The translations under genes were made by a program, and so were the position numbers. This document shows positions 18,180 through 29,614 of a stretch of 64,000 bases of DNA, piece after piece; within the stretch, counting starts at the first letter, position 1; every line of letters begins with the position of its first letter. The stretch is from contig JARDYH010000002.1 of NCBI GenBank assembly GCA_029215795.1, positions 16,051,001-16,115,000 of the forward strand. The letters run 5' to 3'. The DNA comes from Anniella stebbinsi. Lineage: Eukaryota > Chordata > Lepidosauria > Squamata > Anniellidae. A model generated the notes under the pieces. That model was given only the letters and a program-made list of their open reading frames with translations. It had not been told where the DNA came from and did no database searches.

Positions 18180-18600
18180 GCTGGGTTCATAGTTTAGCAT
18201 TATGAGAATGAGTCCATCTTTTTACCTGGCTCATGTGTTTCCTTCTCCTGTTCCTCCTCTGCCATGGCCACAATTAGATTTTGGAAGCTTTTACTTCCTT
18301 TTATAATTACCTGTCATCACAACCCTGAATAAATGTGGTTAGTATTAACAATGGTTAGTGGAAATAAGCCAACTTCAAACCATAGTTTATGAAGCTGACT
18401 TGTTTTCATGAACTATAGTTAAGACTAATCACAGTTTGACAACATGCTAAACTGTGATTAATCTACAATGGAAGCTAAGAGATCTTCCTTGCAGCTGTGC
18501 TTGAGGAGGCATGAGGAAAGGGAGAGGTGTGGAGAAGCTGAGACTGGTTTGTTTGATGCTAAACCATGGTTTAGCAATACATCTGAACACAACCAACGTG
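18180..18600. repeat. Degraded foldback repeats
   Basis: GGCTGGGTTCATAGTTTAGC on the left and CTAAACCATGGTTTAGC then ATCTGAACACAACC on the right suggest one inverted-end element of about 410 bp, with AACCATAG/CTATGGTT pairs inside. No coding sequence. Confidence 0.4.
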
Positions 18601-20171
18601 TACTTCACACCAACCTCCCATCACTTTTGACCAATAAGCATTGTTTACAAAAGAACTTTTAAAATACAAAATTGCATCTGTTTTTCCTTTTATTACCTAT
18701 TTACAAATAGAGTGGCAATTTCCAAACAAAAGGTTTCACATATTTACACTATGGCACATTCCAGCGCCAGTTTCTGTTCCTAAAGTTATTTTCTTGCCTG
18801 CTTACTTCCATATGCTAGTGTTCATTTGCAACTATGCCTCAAAGAAATCACTGTGTAAATAGTAGTTAAACAAGAATATGCTTTGAATTTTTTCAGACCC
18901 GCTAAATGCAAATTCCAATCCAGATATGAACTCAAAATATCCATTAATATGAGCAATCATACAGCACAATTAATGAATTCTTGATTACTGGTTAGTGGAA
19001 ACATATTTGTCAGGTCACAGTAATTGCAAAATTAACAGCATGCTTTGAAATTCTCTCAAAGCAAGACTATGAATGTCCAAACTGCAGCCACAAAAATGAT
19101 ATTTGAACACATGCAGTATATACATTTTTACTATTTATATACATTAGGATAGGCAAATATGTGCATTTAACTTCCAGTGACACACCTAGGATGTGTATTT
19201 GAAAATTCCGTTTTTAACATTATCATCTATATATCTACTTCTGAAATCAAAGACAGTTTGTTATGGCAATTACTATGCCCTGAGAGACAACTGAGGTATG
19301 AAGTTAAACCACAGAACACAGATTGGATGAAACTGTGGTTATGCAAACTTGCTATTGCACGCCTAGTGAGAGAAACTTGTCGAAAGAAAGAACCCTTAGG
19401 TGAATGTAGGCTCCAGATCTACTGTTGCTATTGGGCTGTATCATACTGAAATGAGATCTCCCTAGCCAATGGTAGAATTACTAAGGGATTATGGAATATT
19501 AATGGACATTCCAACTTCTCAGCACACCAGATAGAGCAGTTGGTAGGAAGGCATGCAGAGAAGGGAGGTGGCAGGACTATCACAGTAGAAGTCAACTCTG
19601 TGAGAGTCTGGAGTATGTGAGAGAGTAGTATAAGAATGGACTGTTTCTTTAGCAGTTTCCAGCTCATTAGCCAGGTTGCAAGTAGCTCTGCTTAAAACAA
19701 ACACTGAAGGTCTCCCTCCAGAAGCTGCACTTACGACTGGGCTAGTTAAGACTTGAAGTAACAGATTTCCCATTGTCTTCCTTGTGTTCCTGGGAGGGTC
19801 GGAGTAAATATCTGATGCATTCGGCCAAGTAGTTTGTTTTTGAGGAAAGAAAGTGTCACCTGGCTAAATTTCTCACTCATTTTGTAGTAGCTTACTTCCC
19901 TCTGCCTACTAATTCTCCTCTAAATGGGAGGGGGGGGAGGGTATTAACTGCATGCAAGAAGCTCTTTGGCCAAGAGTGATAATGGAATGGCTTCCTAATT
20001 TCCAGGAGAACAGGGTGGGATGTGGAAAGCTATTGCTTCAAGCTTCTTTACTTATTCTTGTCTATAAGAACATACACTTTGTGAAGGAAGTATTTTAGTG
20101 TTCTATCCAAGCAGAGATGAGCTCCTTCTTTCATGAGAAATGTAATCGGTATCTCAGTTTTAAGCCTATAC
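18601..20171. other. No feature recognised
   Basis: No gene or repeat family could be supported. A G run lies at about 19929-19937. Confidence 0.45.
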
Positions 20172-20305
20172 CAGCATTCCCCAAGCTGGTTCTCATCAGA
20201 CCTTTTGGTCTAAAGCTCCCACATCCCTGACCATTGGTCATGCTGGCTGAGGCTGATGAGAGTTGAAGTCCAAAACATCTAGAGCACATCAGATTGGGGA
20301 GGCTG
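20172..20305. mobile_element. hAT-like MITE, 134 bp
   Basis: The left end CAGCATTCCCCAAGCTGG and the inverted right end (CAGCCTCCCCAATCTGATG) bracket a palindromic core with TGACCATTGGTCATGCTGGC. It is the fullest copy of the ACTACAACTCCCATC family in the window. No target duplication was found, so the copy is probably old. Confidence 0.6.
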
Positions 20306-20829
20306 CTGCAGTTGAATGGCCACTTCGTCAGAAGCAAATCTCACAGAATTTAATGGGACTTTGTTTTGAGTAAGCATTGGATCAGGCTTCAGTTATCAAA
20401 ACAGAGAAAGAATGAAACATATCCTTTGCTTCTTCATTCTTTTGCGAAAGCAGCACAAATGTTTCTGGGGCTGATAATCTGTCAGTATGACAGTCAATCT
20501 GAAATATATGCAACAAGGAAATTGCCTGAGGCCTGACCACAAAAAGGACAATCTTTCACTTCCTCCCCACACATTTGGCATCATTGTTGTGAAGTTAATT
20601 TTTGTCAGCTAAGGGGGCAGGGGAAACAATAAAACATTTTCCATCTCTTACATAGTCAGACGCTTTAAAGATCTACTGTTATTTTTAAGGAACAATCCTG
20701 CGCTTTAAATTCAAGTCTAATAAGAGATCTCATTGAACATGCTGGTGGACATTTTTCCTGACATTGGCACAAAGCTCATCAATGGACAGAATGGATGCAA
20801 CACACTGACGGAGAGTTTGGAGAAGATCC

Positions 20830-20946
20830 ACCATTCAGTTGTAGAACATATGCTTTGAATGCAAAAGGCTCCAATTTCAGCCCTTAGCATCTCAAGTTAA
20901 AGAAATTATGAGATAGCAGGTAGTGAGAATGCCTGAAACTCTAGAG
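20830..20946 (+). mobile_element. tRNA-derived SINE, 5' half
   Basis: The head resembles a tRNA-type SINE: GTTGTAGAACATATGCTTTG, then a box-B-like region. It stops at CTCTAGAG (20939-20946), where a hAT element starts. The 3' half resumes at 21656. A better copy of the family is at 31074-31256. Confidence 0.6.
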
Positions 20947-21647
20947 CAGGGTCCCACAATGTGGTGCCCGTGGGCATAGGAAATATTTATTAATTTATTT
21001 TATTCTCCCTCCACATCCATTTTTAAAATATGCATACATGGATTTGTATGAAATGCACGCAACTTTCTAGCAATGATACATGGGTTGCAACAAAAGTGGA
21101 CCAAATATCCAAATAAGTATCCATTTGAAGGTGAAGTCTATCTGCCAGCAATATTGAAAATGTTGTAAGATGCATTATAGGAGGTGAAGGTTTATCTTTC
21201 CAAGATTGTAATATCAGTCTTTTAAGCTGACAAAAGGGCACAGAGAATCCATTTACACTGACCATTTGTTCATTTCCATGAAGCAGATAAATAATTTAAA
21301 AGAGGATGTACATCAGTGGTTATTAAAGTCTGTTCAAGTACAAAAAAATTCTGTGTAATAGCCTCTGTACAAAAAGAAGCAACTACTGGACCCTGCCAAA
21401 ACATATGTTTAAAAGAAGCATTAGCTGTATTGCACCATCAGCAATTAGCTGAATTAGACAAACCCTTATTAAAGAGAAGTTGACACAAAGCAAACATTTT
21501 TGCTGAATAAGACACAAGCAATGGTCCATAGACAAGACAGGTGGACTGACGTGGCGACCCACTGATTAACCATTTTGTGGTGGCACTCACAGTAGTTATC
21601 TCAAATTCCAAAATGTGCTCACAGGTCCAAAACGTTGGGGACCCCTG
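20947..21647. mobile_element. hAT element carrying an L1 fragment, 701 bp
   Basis: The left end is CAGGGTCCCACAATGTGGTG and the inverted right end is CAGGGGTCCCCAACGTTTTG. Flanking octamers are CTCTAGAG and CTCTAGAA (one mismatch), as expected for hAT. Only the ends are hAT-like. The middle holds a piece of an L1-type LINE on the minus strand (about 20977-21540). Confidence 0.8.
20977..21540 (-). mobile_element. L1-type LINE ORF2 C-terminal fragment
   Basis: On the minus strand this reads as the end of an L1/Tx1-group ORF2. First comes a CWWCNTANASFKHMFW stretch like the CWRC..F.HMFW zinc-knuckle region. After a frameshift follows the RLILQSWKDKPSP and TYLDIWSTF motifs of the last helix. There is no clear poly-A tail. 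It is nested inside the hAT element, which is nested inside a SINE. Confidence 0.65.
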
Positions 21648-21655
21648 CTCTAGAA

Positions 21656-21741
21656 AGCAAGTCAGAGTGGATAATGCTGGGCATGTTATACAAATAGTCT
21701 GACCAGGTATGAGGCAGCTTCCTCCATTCCTATGATAAACC
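21656..21741 (+). mobile_element. tRNA-derived SINE, 3' half
   Basis: This continues the SINE at 20830-20946 after the hAT insertion. GTCTGACCAGGTATGAGGCA then GCTTCCTCCATTCCTATG is the typical 3' end, matching 31220-31250. Confidence 0.65.
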
Positions 21742-21910
21742 TCTCCTTTATTAAAAGGTGATTAATTATTCAGATATACTTCCTTGCAAAGGTTATAGGC
21801 ATTTTCACAAATACTAGCCAGAACAGAAGAATCTGGATGTTGCGGGGCAGCAGTGCTTCTCAGTCAGTTTAACCTTAATGAGGTTAATCCAGAACTTGTA
21901 AACAAACTAA

Positions 21911-22230
21911 GGCCCTTTCCACACCGGGGATTTTCCCCGGGGTTGTCCCTGGGTGCTCCCAGTGCATCCAAACGACACACAGGGACTCCTGGGGGCAGGG
22001 GGATGGGCACGGGTTTTCCCAGGGGTAAAGAAACCCTGGGAAAACACGATTCTTTGCGCGGTCTCAGGGCCATCCAGAGATCGCAGGAGTTGTGGGCACC
22101 CATCCTGCCTGATACCCGCTTACTCACAAGTAAAAGAGCACCAGAAACAGGCACAGAGCCACACCGTGCAGCTCCATGACCATCGGGGAGGGGATGGCTG
22201 GAAAAGACTCAGTCTTAGTCAAGTTTGTTG
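21911..22230. mobile_element. MITE with GGCCCTTTCCACACC end, partial
   Basis: The left end GGCCCTTTCCACACCGGGGA lies after TAA. Its first 90 or so bases resemble the inverted right end of the element at 38945-39461. I could not find the right end, so the 3' limit is approximate. The element is GC-rich and non-coding. Confidence 0.5.
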
Positions 22231-22278
22231 CTTTTGGCCAATGGCCTTTGCATAAAACAAACAATAACAGTACAATCA

Positions 22279-22310
22279 CCAAATAATAATAATAATAATA
22301 ATAATAATAT
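22279..22310. repeat. (AAT)n microsatellite
   Basis: About ten AAT units. Confidence 0.9.
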
Positions 22311-22490
22311 TTAAAAAAACCACAAAGGTTATTCATAATGTATATAGACATAATGCATATAGTACATAATATACAAAACTTAAAAATATAGACTGGTTTG
22401 TCATAGGTGATCCGTCAGTGATGTAATATAAATCGGACATGGTCAAATGCAATAATCTCAGCAACTGACATGCTGCAAAGGAGAGTAACA

Positions 22491-22570
22491 TGCAATCCTA
22501 TACATGTCATCTCAGAAGTAAGTCCCACAATGTTGAACAGGTCTTACACCCAAGTAAGTGTGCCCAGGAT
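22491..22570. repeat. Small palindromic MITE copy
   Basis: Starts TGCAATCCTATACATG, with AGTAAGTCCCACAATGTTGA in the middle and AAGTAAGTGTGCCCAGGAT at the end: a degraded copy of the 95-bp palindrome at 56246-56340. Confidence 0.6.
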
Positions 22571-24695
22571 AGTTGGATTTGTCACAATTTAAATTGGCAG
22601 GGGTAAAAGTATTGGACAGCAAGGCTGCAGTGACTTGAAGGAATAGCTATGCATATTTTGCTAAATCATTCCAGAATGCCTGCCACAGTAAACAACAACA
22701 AAAGAAAAATAACAACAATTCCAAAAGAGACTTGAACGCACTGACTTGAAAAAAAAAAGAACTTTTGGTAAATCTGGCTACATAAAAGTCCTTTAATTCT
22801 GTCAAAGAAGCCTGTGAATGTCCCATTACTTTTTCTACGGATTGACTATGGATAACTCTATGCATACTATGCCCCATTGTTGGCAACCTCTGAAATAAGA
22901 AAATGGTGAACTAGGGGGACTGGGGGTGAAACCATCTGGCGGGCTGATCTCAGGGTAGAACTGGGGGAGTTTTTCATTGAGGTGAAACCCAGCATTTTTT
23001 ATTGGTCTGGAGCAGATTCCAGCATTCTGTGGTGGGCACTATTCACTTAAGGCATTTAGCAAACAAACCAAAATTGGCTTGGGGAAAAAGGAAGTTGGTC
23101 CCTTGGTTTTCTGACTATTGTCCTGTAAACTAAAAATCAAATCAAAACAGGTAGACAATTTCTTTTCTGGTTGGTTGGCAACTCTTAAGTGACGTTGCAA
23201 ACTACGTCACTGGACTTCTGGTATTCATATAATGAAAATATATATATTGCCAGGCTGAAATACAAAATGGAAGCTGTAAAAAGCAATGCCAGTTTAGGAC
23301 TCCACATCTCCAGATACCCAGAAATACATTAGAAGAATGCCTAAAACCCATCAGGTAGGGAGGCTCTTCCCAGCTTAATACATGGAGCATGTGCCTTAAA
23401 ACGAAGACCTCAAAAGGGAATATTTATTAAATTGTAGTATTAGGTAATGATTTTCAGGCTGTCAGAAGAATAAAACTATTACTAAAGAACTCTGGTTTGT
23501 ATTATCAAACATAAGTTCACACAAAGGGAAAAATACTTCGTACTAAACATATTTGGCAAAAATAACTTGTATTGAGTTCAGTGGGACTTTCTTCCTAGGA
23601 ATTTGCAGAGGACTGCAGCTTTAAGCAAAGACTTGTACAATTCTTTTGTGTAGAATTTGATCACTCCCTCCAACAGTAAACTCAGGCGGTGAGTGCTGAC
23701 AGAAATAGAACCAAAAAGGGGCCACTCTTTTACACAGGAAGCAATACCTATCCTGAAATAGTGCCAAAATACAAACGGGGGGAAAAATGGACTTTGTCCA
23801 GAAAGTTGACCTATAAATATTTAAAATAAATTGAATGAATAAAAATAAATTTATTCATATGCAATTTATGCAAATGCGATCAAATAATTAATCAATATTA
23901 ACACACATGCAGTTAATTGAGATTGCTTTACTTGAGTGACAGCCCTAATTTTTCATCACATTTTGTTTAGTCCTCATAGAATAAATATCTGAAATATTTT
24001 ACCGAGTGTCTGCAAAAGCTTCCAGCATTCAAGGGGTGGCGCTCTTGGACTCTGCATTGCTATTTAGCCCTCTTCAGTGACCGTCCACCCTTACTGACCT
24101 TCTCTTCCCTAAGCAAGAACTGTGCCCTAATGTTTTAGTCCTAAAAATTAGGGCTAAACAGCTCAAATCTGCAGGTATTCAATCAGACAAATTTTGCAAA
24201 AGAAATAATTTGCAAACTCACTTGAGTTTTGGTGAAGTAGGATTTATTTCATGTGGGAGTTTCCTCCCCCACCCTGAAATTGTACAGGTTTCTTCCCAAA
24301 TAACACATTGTTATTAAGAACAACAACAAAAGGATTTCTCTGGATAGATTCTGGACATTTTCTACATAGTATGAAGAGCACCCCCCTCCGGAACTGCATT
24401 TTACACTTGTGTCTGGATACCAGAAAAGCTCCAGAATTAAAACTGGGTATCAATTCTGTGTTTCTGCTAAGCCGAACGGTGTCTATTTCTTGTATCTTTT
24501 GCTTTCCTTCTGATCCCCTATTTTTTGTCACCAGCTTTAGTGAACCAAAATTACTCCATCTGCATGATAGATACAGCTTCACAGTCCATCATTAATGCTA
24601 TAATCCTGCCCATATGGGGTAACGTCTGTTGAAGTCAATAGGAGATACCAGTCTATAAATGCGGCCATAAAAATGTGGACAGAAACACTGCCTAC
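22571..24695. other. No feature recognised
   Basis: No gene or clear repeat could be supported. Partial copies of the small palindromic MITE may occur at about 23570-23625 and 24600-24650. The opposed open frames at 24.24-24.6 kb have no recognisable motif. Confidence 0.4.
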
Positions 24696-24803
24696 CTTTT
24701 CAGCTAAGTCCCTAATTTTTTTACAGAGATTTTTAAGCAACTGAGCAAGCTGCATAATGGCCCTTGCATTTCTTTGATTGTAGTAGTCCCTGGAAAGCAT
24801 TGG
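24696..24803 (-). CDS. Candidate exon B, unrecognised protein
   Basis: This is a 36-codon minus-strand open block. It is preceded by an AG acceptor (GTGCTGTCAG, 24804-24805 for the AG) and followed by a donor AAAAG/GTAGGC at 24696/24695. It encodes a basic, helix-prone peptide with QRNARAIMQLAQLLKNLCKK. Entry and exit are in phase 0, which matches the donor of candidate exon A 124 bp upstream. I do not recognise the protein. The alternative is a chance frame in decayed repeat DNA. Confidence 0.3.
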
Positions 24804-24927
24804 CTGACAGCACAATCAAGGCATACATTTAGCAAAGTTCAACTGTTTATATTCTCCCACGTATGATCCCTTGCTTTTCAGTCAGTCTCCTAGCTTTCCC
24901 CTAGACATACTTAAATACATCCCTTAC

Positions 24928-25198
24928 TGAAGAAGAGTAATCATCAGATTCGCCGTATCCCAAACAAATGACTGCACAGAATGAGCTCTGACAAGAGTCT
25001 TCCCAAAAGAGGCAAGCATACATTTTGTTAGCCTCTTCATTTGTCCCTCCTACTTTGTGCCATAAAAGCACTATTTTGCCATTCCAGGGATAAATTTCCC
25101 TGACTTCCAGTGAAAAATCAGTTTGTACTTTGCTATGTGTTAGGAGCAGATTCGCCATTTCCTGGACTGATCCATTCCAGGTTTCCAGCAGAAGGATG
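24928..25198 (-). CDS. Candidate exon A, unrecognised protein
   Basis: This is a 271-bp minus-strand block with 90 full codons. It is preceded by a long T-rich tract and AG (TTTTTTTTTTAAAG) and followed by the strong donor TCA/GTAAGG at 24928/24927. The peptide starts LLLETWNGSVQEMANLL, then has EVREIYPWNGKIVLLWHKV and an acidic, Ser-rich end. It has the mixed composition of a folded domain rather than a repeat. Without splicing the frame stops at TAG soon after (FKYV stop). The short intron to exon B keeps the frame. I cannot name a family. It could be part of a host gene on the minus strand or a relic of one. Confidence 0.3.
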
Positions 25199-26150
25199 CT
25201 TTAAAAAAAAAAAAATCAAAAAAATCGCAGAGCCCTAATTCAGGCCACATGTTGCTGGTGGTGATTTGGAGTTAGGGGGGAAAGGGAGGTATGTGGGGAG
25301 GGAGTTGGTTGGGGGAGGGAGGAAGATGATGAAAAGACCAGCACCACAAGTGAAGCACATTACCAGCCCAGAGTGGAAAGGGCCGGAAGGAAAACCCACC
25401 CACCTCACTCTGCGTTTATTCTATCAACCTGCAATTGCAACAATCAAAGCCAGATGTCGGCTCTTCCAGATCTTTCTCACAGGACAAACATGCAAAAGGC
25501 CTAGGGCCTGGCGTTGCCATCAAATAGTAATTGATACCATATGAGCCACAAAACAGAAAAGCACATTGAAACCACCCCCAGCCCCGTGAGAGGTATGAAA
25601 TTGCAGGTCCCGCTGAGCCGCTAAGTGTACGATGCACCATGAAAAACAAGTGTACATAGCTACGGTAACCACCTGTAAGTCAGAGAGACCAAAAAAAAAA
25701 AAAAAAAAGACTCATTGGCAAAGATAAAACCCTAGAGGATAAGAAGAGGTTAAAGATCACCTAGGGTTAATGAAAAGGGTTGTTTAGCACGGCAGAAAAT
25801 GAATGCAGGTGAGAATGATCACAATGGATGGTGATGCTCTCTGGTCTCATATGCTCCTGGTTCTTTAATTGCAACATGTTCTGCTACAAGTACCTTATGC
25901 TAAGAAAGGAAAACATTTTTTTTTAAAAAAAGCATTTATTTCTCAATTTCCACCCCCAGTCTATCACACTACATTAAAAAAATAAATTCATTAAGAAGAT
26001 AATATTTGCAACACTTCCTCTAAACCCTTAGTAATGTCCTTGTTTTAAGTAAACATCCTGTCAGAGGCAGATGAAGAACTGGGGTTCTAATACAAAGAAG
26101 TTTGTTTAGTGGGGAGAATGATGCCCCAGACCAATCTCGTGCTTTGATTA

Positions 26151-26188
<38 letters not shown>

Positions 26189-27087
26189 AAGCCATTGTTG
26201 TCCCAAATTCTGCTAGATTTCTGCAATCTAGCAGAAATGTGCAGAAACGGCTGTGCATTCAAAAGCCAAGTTTTTTAAAAAAAACAACACACCACAGCTC
26301 ATTCTGAGGTACAATGTCGAGATATAGACCACACCACCCATATGCTCCTCACTAGTTGTTCCAATTCCATCACCGATCACTTCTATACAAACAAGAGCCT
26401 GATTCTAAACATACCCTAACCATTAGTAGTTTTGATTTCCCCCATATCCCACTGTATATTATATCCTAACTCCACAGATCAAGTCAACTTAAAATATTTT
26501 CCAGATGGAGCAGCTAAATTCTACATCTTGTGAACGCCCAAAGTTAAAAAAAGGTCAACAAAATTAAAAAGAAAAAGAAATAAAACATGATGTCATCCCT
26601 ATGTAGCACTCTTCATTCTAGTACAGACATAATAACAAAACAATGACCCTGGATAGATTCTATTCATATTTTTTTGCGTCCCCCATCACAATTTCTTCTG
26701 TTATTTTGCCTGATCCCCAAGCTTCAGCAAAAAGGGGTAAATTCAGCAGTCTTCAGGATACATTTCAGGAATCATGTTGTGTCTGCTACAATCTTTTAAT
26801 TAACAAATTTGCAAGTCGAAGAGACATACATAGGAAGGAACCATAGCCACAAGTAGTCACAAAGCCAGAATTAGTTAAGGTATCCAGAGCCCAATAAACA
26901 ACCTGAGCTCCTTCCCTCTCTGTGCCTACCTAATCCTAGCCCTTGGCACACAGATCTTAGCTCATTTTTAGAGAACATCTGACCAAACAACTTGACTCAT
27001 CCCCATTGGCCAGGATTATTTCCTTGATTTACTTATGGCTCCAAGTGGTAGCAGGTAGTTTGGAGGAAATTACCCTGACCAGAACAC
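25199..27087. other. No gene; simple repeats
   Basis: No supported gene. A runs lie at 25203-25214 and 25691-25708, and an (AAT)n run at about 26150-26186. Confidence 0.5.
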
Positions 27088-27090
27088 TAG

Positions 27091-27321
27091 GGCCTAACAC
27101 CAAGCAGGATATTGCACAATGAAAGCAGTATGAAAGCAGTATATAAAAGGCAGGAGCCACACTACTGCTTTATAGCGGTATTGAAGTGCACTGACAACTG
27201 TTGGGGCCCATAAGACACATACCATATACCGCTTTCATACCACTATATCCTGCTTGGTGTGGCTACTGCCTTTTATATACCGCTTTCATTGTGCAATATC
27301 TTGCTTGATGTGGATTAGGCT
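27091..27321. mobile_element. Foldback MITE (GGCCTAATCC ends), second copy
   Basis: Inverted ends (GGCCTAACACCAAGCAGG on the left, AGCCTAATCCACATCAAGC reading in from the right) and the same interior as 17186-17411. Possible 3-bp duplication TAG (27088-27090 and 27322-27324). The repeated GCGGTAT/ATACCGC motifs pair in the fold. Confidence 0.75.
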
Positions 27322-27699
27322 TAGGTTCCAAAACTCTTACCAGTACACTGACCTGTACAAATCATATAACCATTCTCTTTTTTAAGCTATGTTTATAGGT
27401 GGGTCAGTCAGCTGTGATTAGCTTGTGGTTTCTGAAAACAGAAAGGAAGAGGTGTAACAAATGAAGGGTAATGCTGAGAAAGAGGAGATAAAAGTATTAT
27501 AAAAAGGAAGTAAATAACAATTCTGAATGGTAGTTCAGCATCCACCATCTACTAATAGAAGGCTTTTAGGTGCATCACTGGGGGAGGGGGGAAAGAAAAA
27601 GAAACGTGTGTTGGGACAAATGTAGAATATGAAGTTTATAAATTTGTATCTTCTTGATCAGGGAAAGGTTATCCACCAAGTCAAAATGCAGTTGAAGGA

Positions 27700-27800
27700 T
27701 ATAACCTTGTCAAATGTTTTGGCCTACATTTCTCATCACCCCTGACTACTGGCCATGTTGGCTGGGGCTGATGTTAGCTGTCACCCAAATCGTCAAGAGA
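27700..27800. repeat. hAT-like MITE fragment
   Basis: ACTGGCCATGTTGGCTGGGG with flanking inverted CTCATC/GATG parts is a degraded copy of the family at 20172-20305. Confidence 0.5.
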
Positions 27801-28473
27801 GGAGAAGGGTGATTTTAAACTATGGTTTAAACTATGGATCCTGGCTTGTTAAAAAAATGTAATTTAAACTAACCAGACTTCCTTGAGTTCAGTTGTAATG
27901 GGGAAATACAGTCAGTTTAAAAGTGATGCTTCAAATTTTCTCATGGCCATGCCAGAGGAGGATAGGGGGTAATGCTAAACTAGGGCTTCACATTATGTTC
28001 AAAATAGGCCACTGTATCACATACATAAATAGGGCTTCCTTCTGGGTGGACATGTCTAAGATGCATGGTTAATCAAAACAGGCTTTAATGCACTGGCTTC
28101 TGAAATGTGTTCTAAACTGACCATAACAGTTTCCTTATTACAAACGTAAGAATTTTTAATGCAAGTTTTCATCAGTACTTAATTGCTGGTACTGTCTATA
28201 GACCAGCACTGTCTAAAACATGATATACATCCTTCAGTATCTTGACAAGGAGATTTAAAAGTGAAGATAATGTACCATAAAAAACCCTCTTATATGTTTT
28301 ATGATTTTATTAATCCATTCATTTATATCTGGCTTTTAAAAGACAAATTCTCCCAATGTAGAGCACAGGAGAATAAAAGAAAAACATCCACACTAAAGCT
28401 ATGTTCTACAAAGTACAAAGAATAAACAACAGCAGAAAGATATAAAATATTCAGCCTAAAAACAATAAAAAGT
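27801..28473. other. No feature recognised
   Basis: AACTATGG/CCATAGTT motifs near 27.82 kb hint at old foldback repeats. Otherwise nothing recognisable. Confidence 0.4.
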
Positions 28474-28545
28474 CATAGAATCATAGAACAGTTGAGTTGG
28501 AAGGGGCCTATAAGGCCATCGAATCCATGTCCAAAGCCTATCAGG
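28474..28545 (-). mobile_element. CR1 LINE 3' tip
   Basis: TCATAGAATCATAGAACAGT followed by TTGGAAGGGGCCTATAAGG is the reverse complement of the CR1 3' terminus (ATTCTATGA repeats). It is a very short 5'-truncated copy. Confidence 0.8.
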
Positions 28546-28843
28546 GCCAATCTAAATATTCTGACAATCACACATACTGCAGTTATGCAAGATAACTTTA
28601 TTTATCTTCTAGTAAGCATGTGTGATTGGGATTCAGATTGGGACTGTGGCTCTTCGGTGGGTGTGTTAAACCTCCTTCACCCATTCCTCCCACCCCAAAA
28701 TCCCCCCAGAGGAGAGGGGGTTAAAAAGCCTCCATTGGCTCCAATGAATACTTCTTTAAAAAACCCTCACAGAGGATCATGGACCTGATCTGTGCACGCT
28801 TATATAAAGGCATATAAAACTATCATGCATAGCTACATTATGT

Positions 28844-29070
28844 CTGGGTTCACACAACACAACCCACACTCAAGGTTGAGTATGGGTTGAGTGTGGGTTG
28901 TTATTTAACCATGGGCTGTTGCGTTGTATGAAACCAGCCATACTAACAAACCCTGGTTTGTTAACCACAAACAACCCACAGTTCACAATCCAACAAACCA
29001 TGGGTTGTCTTTGTGGATTGCTCACGGTTAACAAACCATAGTTTATTAGCATGGCTTGGTTCACACAACA
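28844..29070. repeat. Cluster of foldback MITE sequence
   Basis: CTGGGTTCACACAACACAAC is matched by an inverted end at about 28918-28942 (GTTGCGTTGTATGAAACCAG). More CAAACCATGGGTTG-type palindromes follow, then a second left end GGTTCACACAACA at 29058-29070. That second element is cut by the LINE insertion at 29071 and continues at 29541-29610. Confidence 0.55.
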
Positions 29071-29540
29071 CGCCTCCTCCCATATGTACCTGCCCGGACC
29101 CTAAGATCATCTACAGGGGTCCTTCTCCGTGAGCCCCTGCCAAAGGAAGTGAGGCAGGTGGCCGCTAGGAGGAGGGCTTTCTCCGCTGTGGCGCCCTGGC
29201 TGTGGAATGAGCTCTCCAGAGAGGTTCGCCTGGCGCCTACTTTGTACTCTTTTCGTCACCAGGTGAAGACCTTTTTATTCTCCCAGTATTTTAACAGTTA
29301 AATTAACTCAATTTTAATCCTTGCTGTTTTAAATCTGCATTTTAATCTGTATTAATTCCTGCTGCTGGTTTTATTCTGGTTTTATTCTGGTTGTGTTTTT
29401 AGATTGTATGTTATTTGTTGTTTTTGGATTGTGGCTTGTTTTATATTTTTAAAATGATTTTATGGTTTTAATTTTTGTGAACCGCCCAGAGAGCTTCGGC
29501 TATAGGGCGGTATAAAAATGCAATAAATAAAATAAAATAA
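29071..29540 (+). mobile_element. L2-like LINE 3' end with 8-bp duplication
   Basis: This is the best-preserved copy of the GAGAGCTTCGGCTAT family here. It encodes the ORF2 C-terminus (TLRSSTGVLLREPLPKEVRQ, then RAFSAVAPWLWNELSREVR and a FRHQVKTFLF end), followed by the 3' UTR and an AATAAAATAAAATAA tail. ACACAACA is duplicated at 29063-29070 and 29541-29548, so the borders are exact. It inserted into a foldback MITE. Confidence 0.85.
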
Positions 29541-29612
29541 ACACAACAAATCACAGCTCAATCATAGCCCATACCCAACCTTGAACATGGATTGTCATAT
29601 TGTGTGAACATT
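29541..29612. repeat. Foldback MITE remainder
   Basis: Continuation of the MITE interrupted by the LINE. It ends at about CATATTGTGTGAAC, the inverse of GGTTCACACAACA. Confidence 0.5.
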
Positions 29613-29614
29613 GC

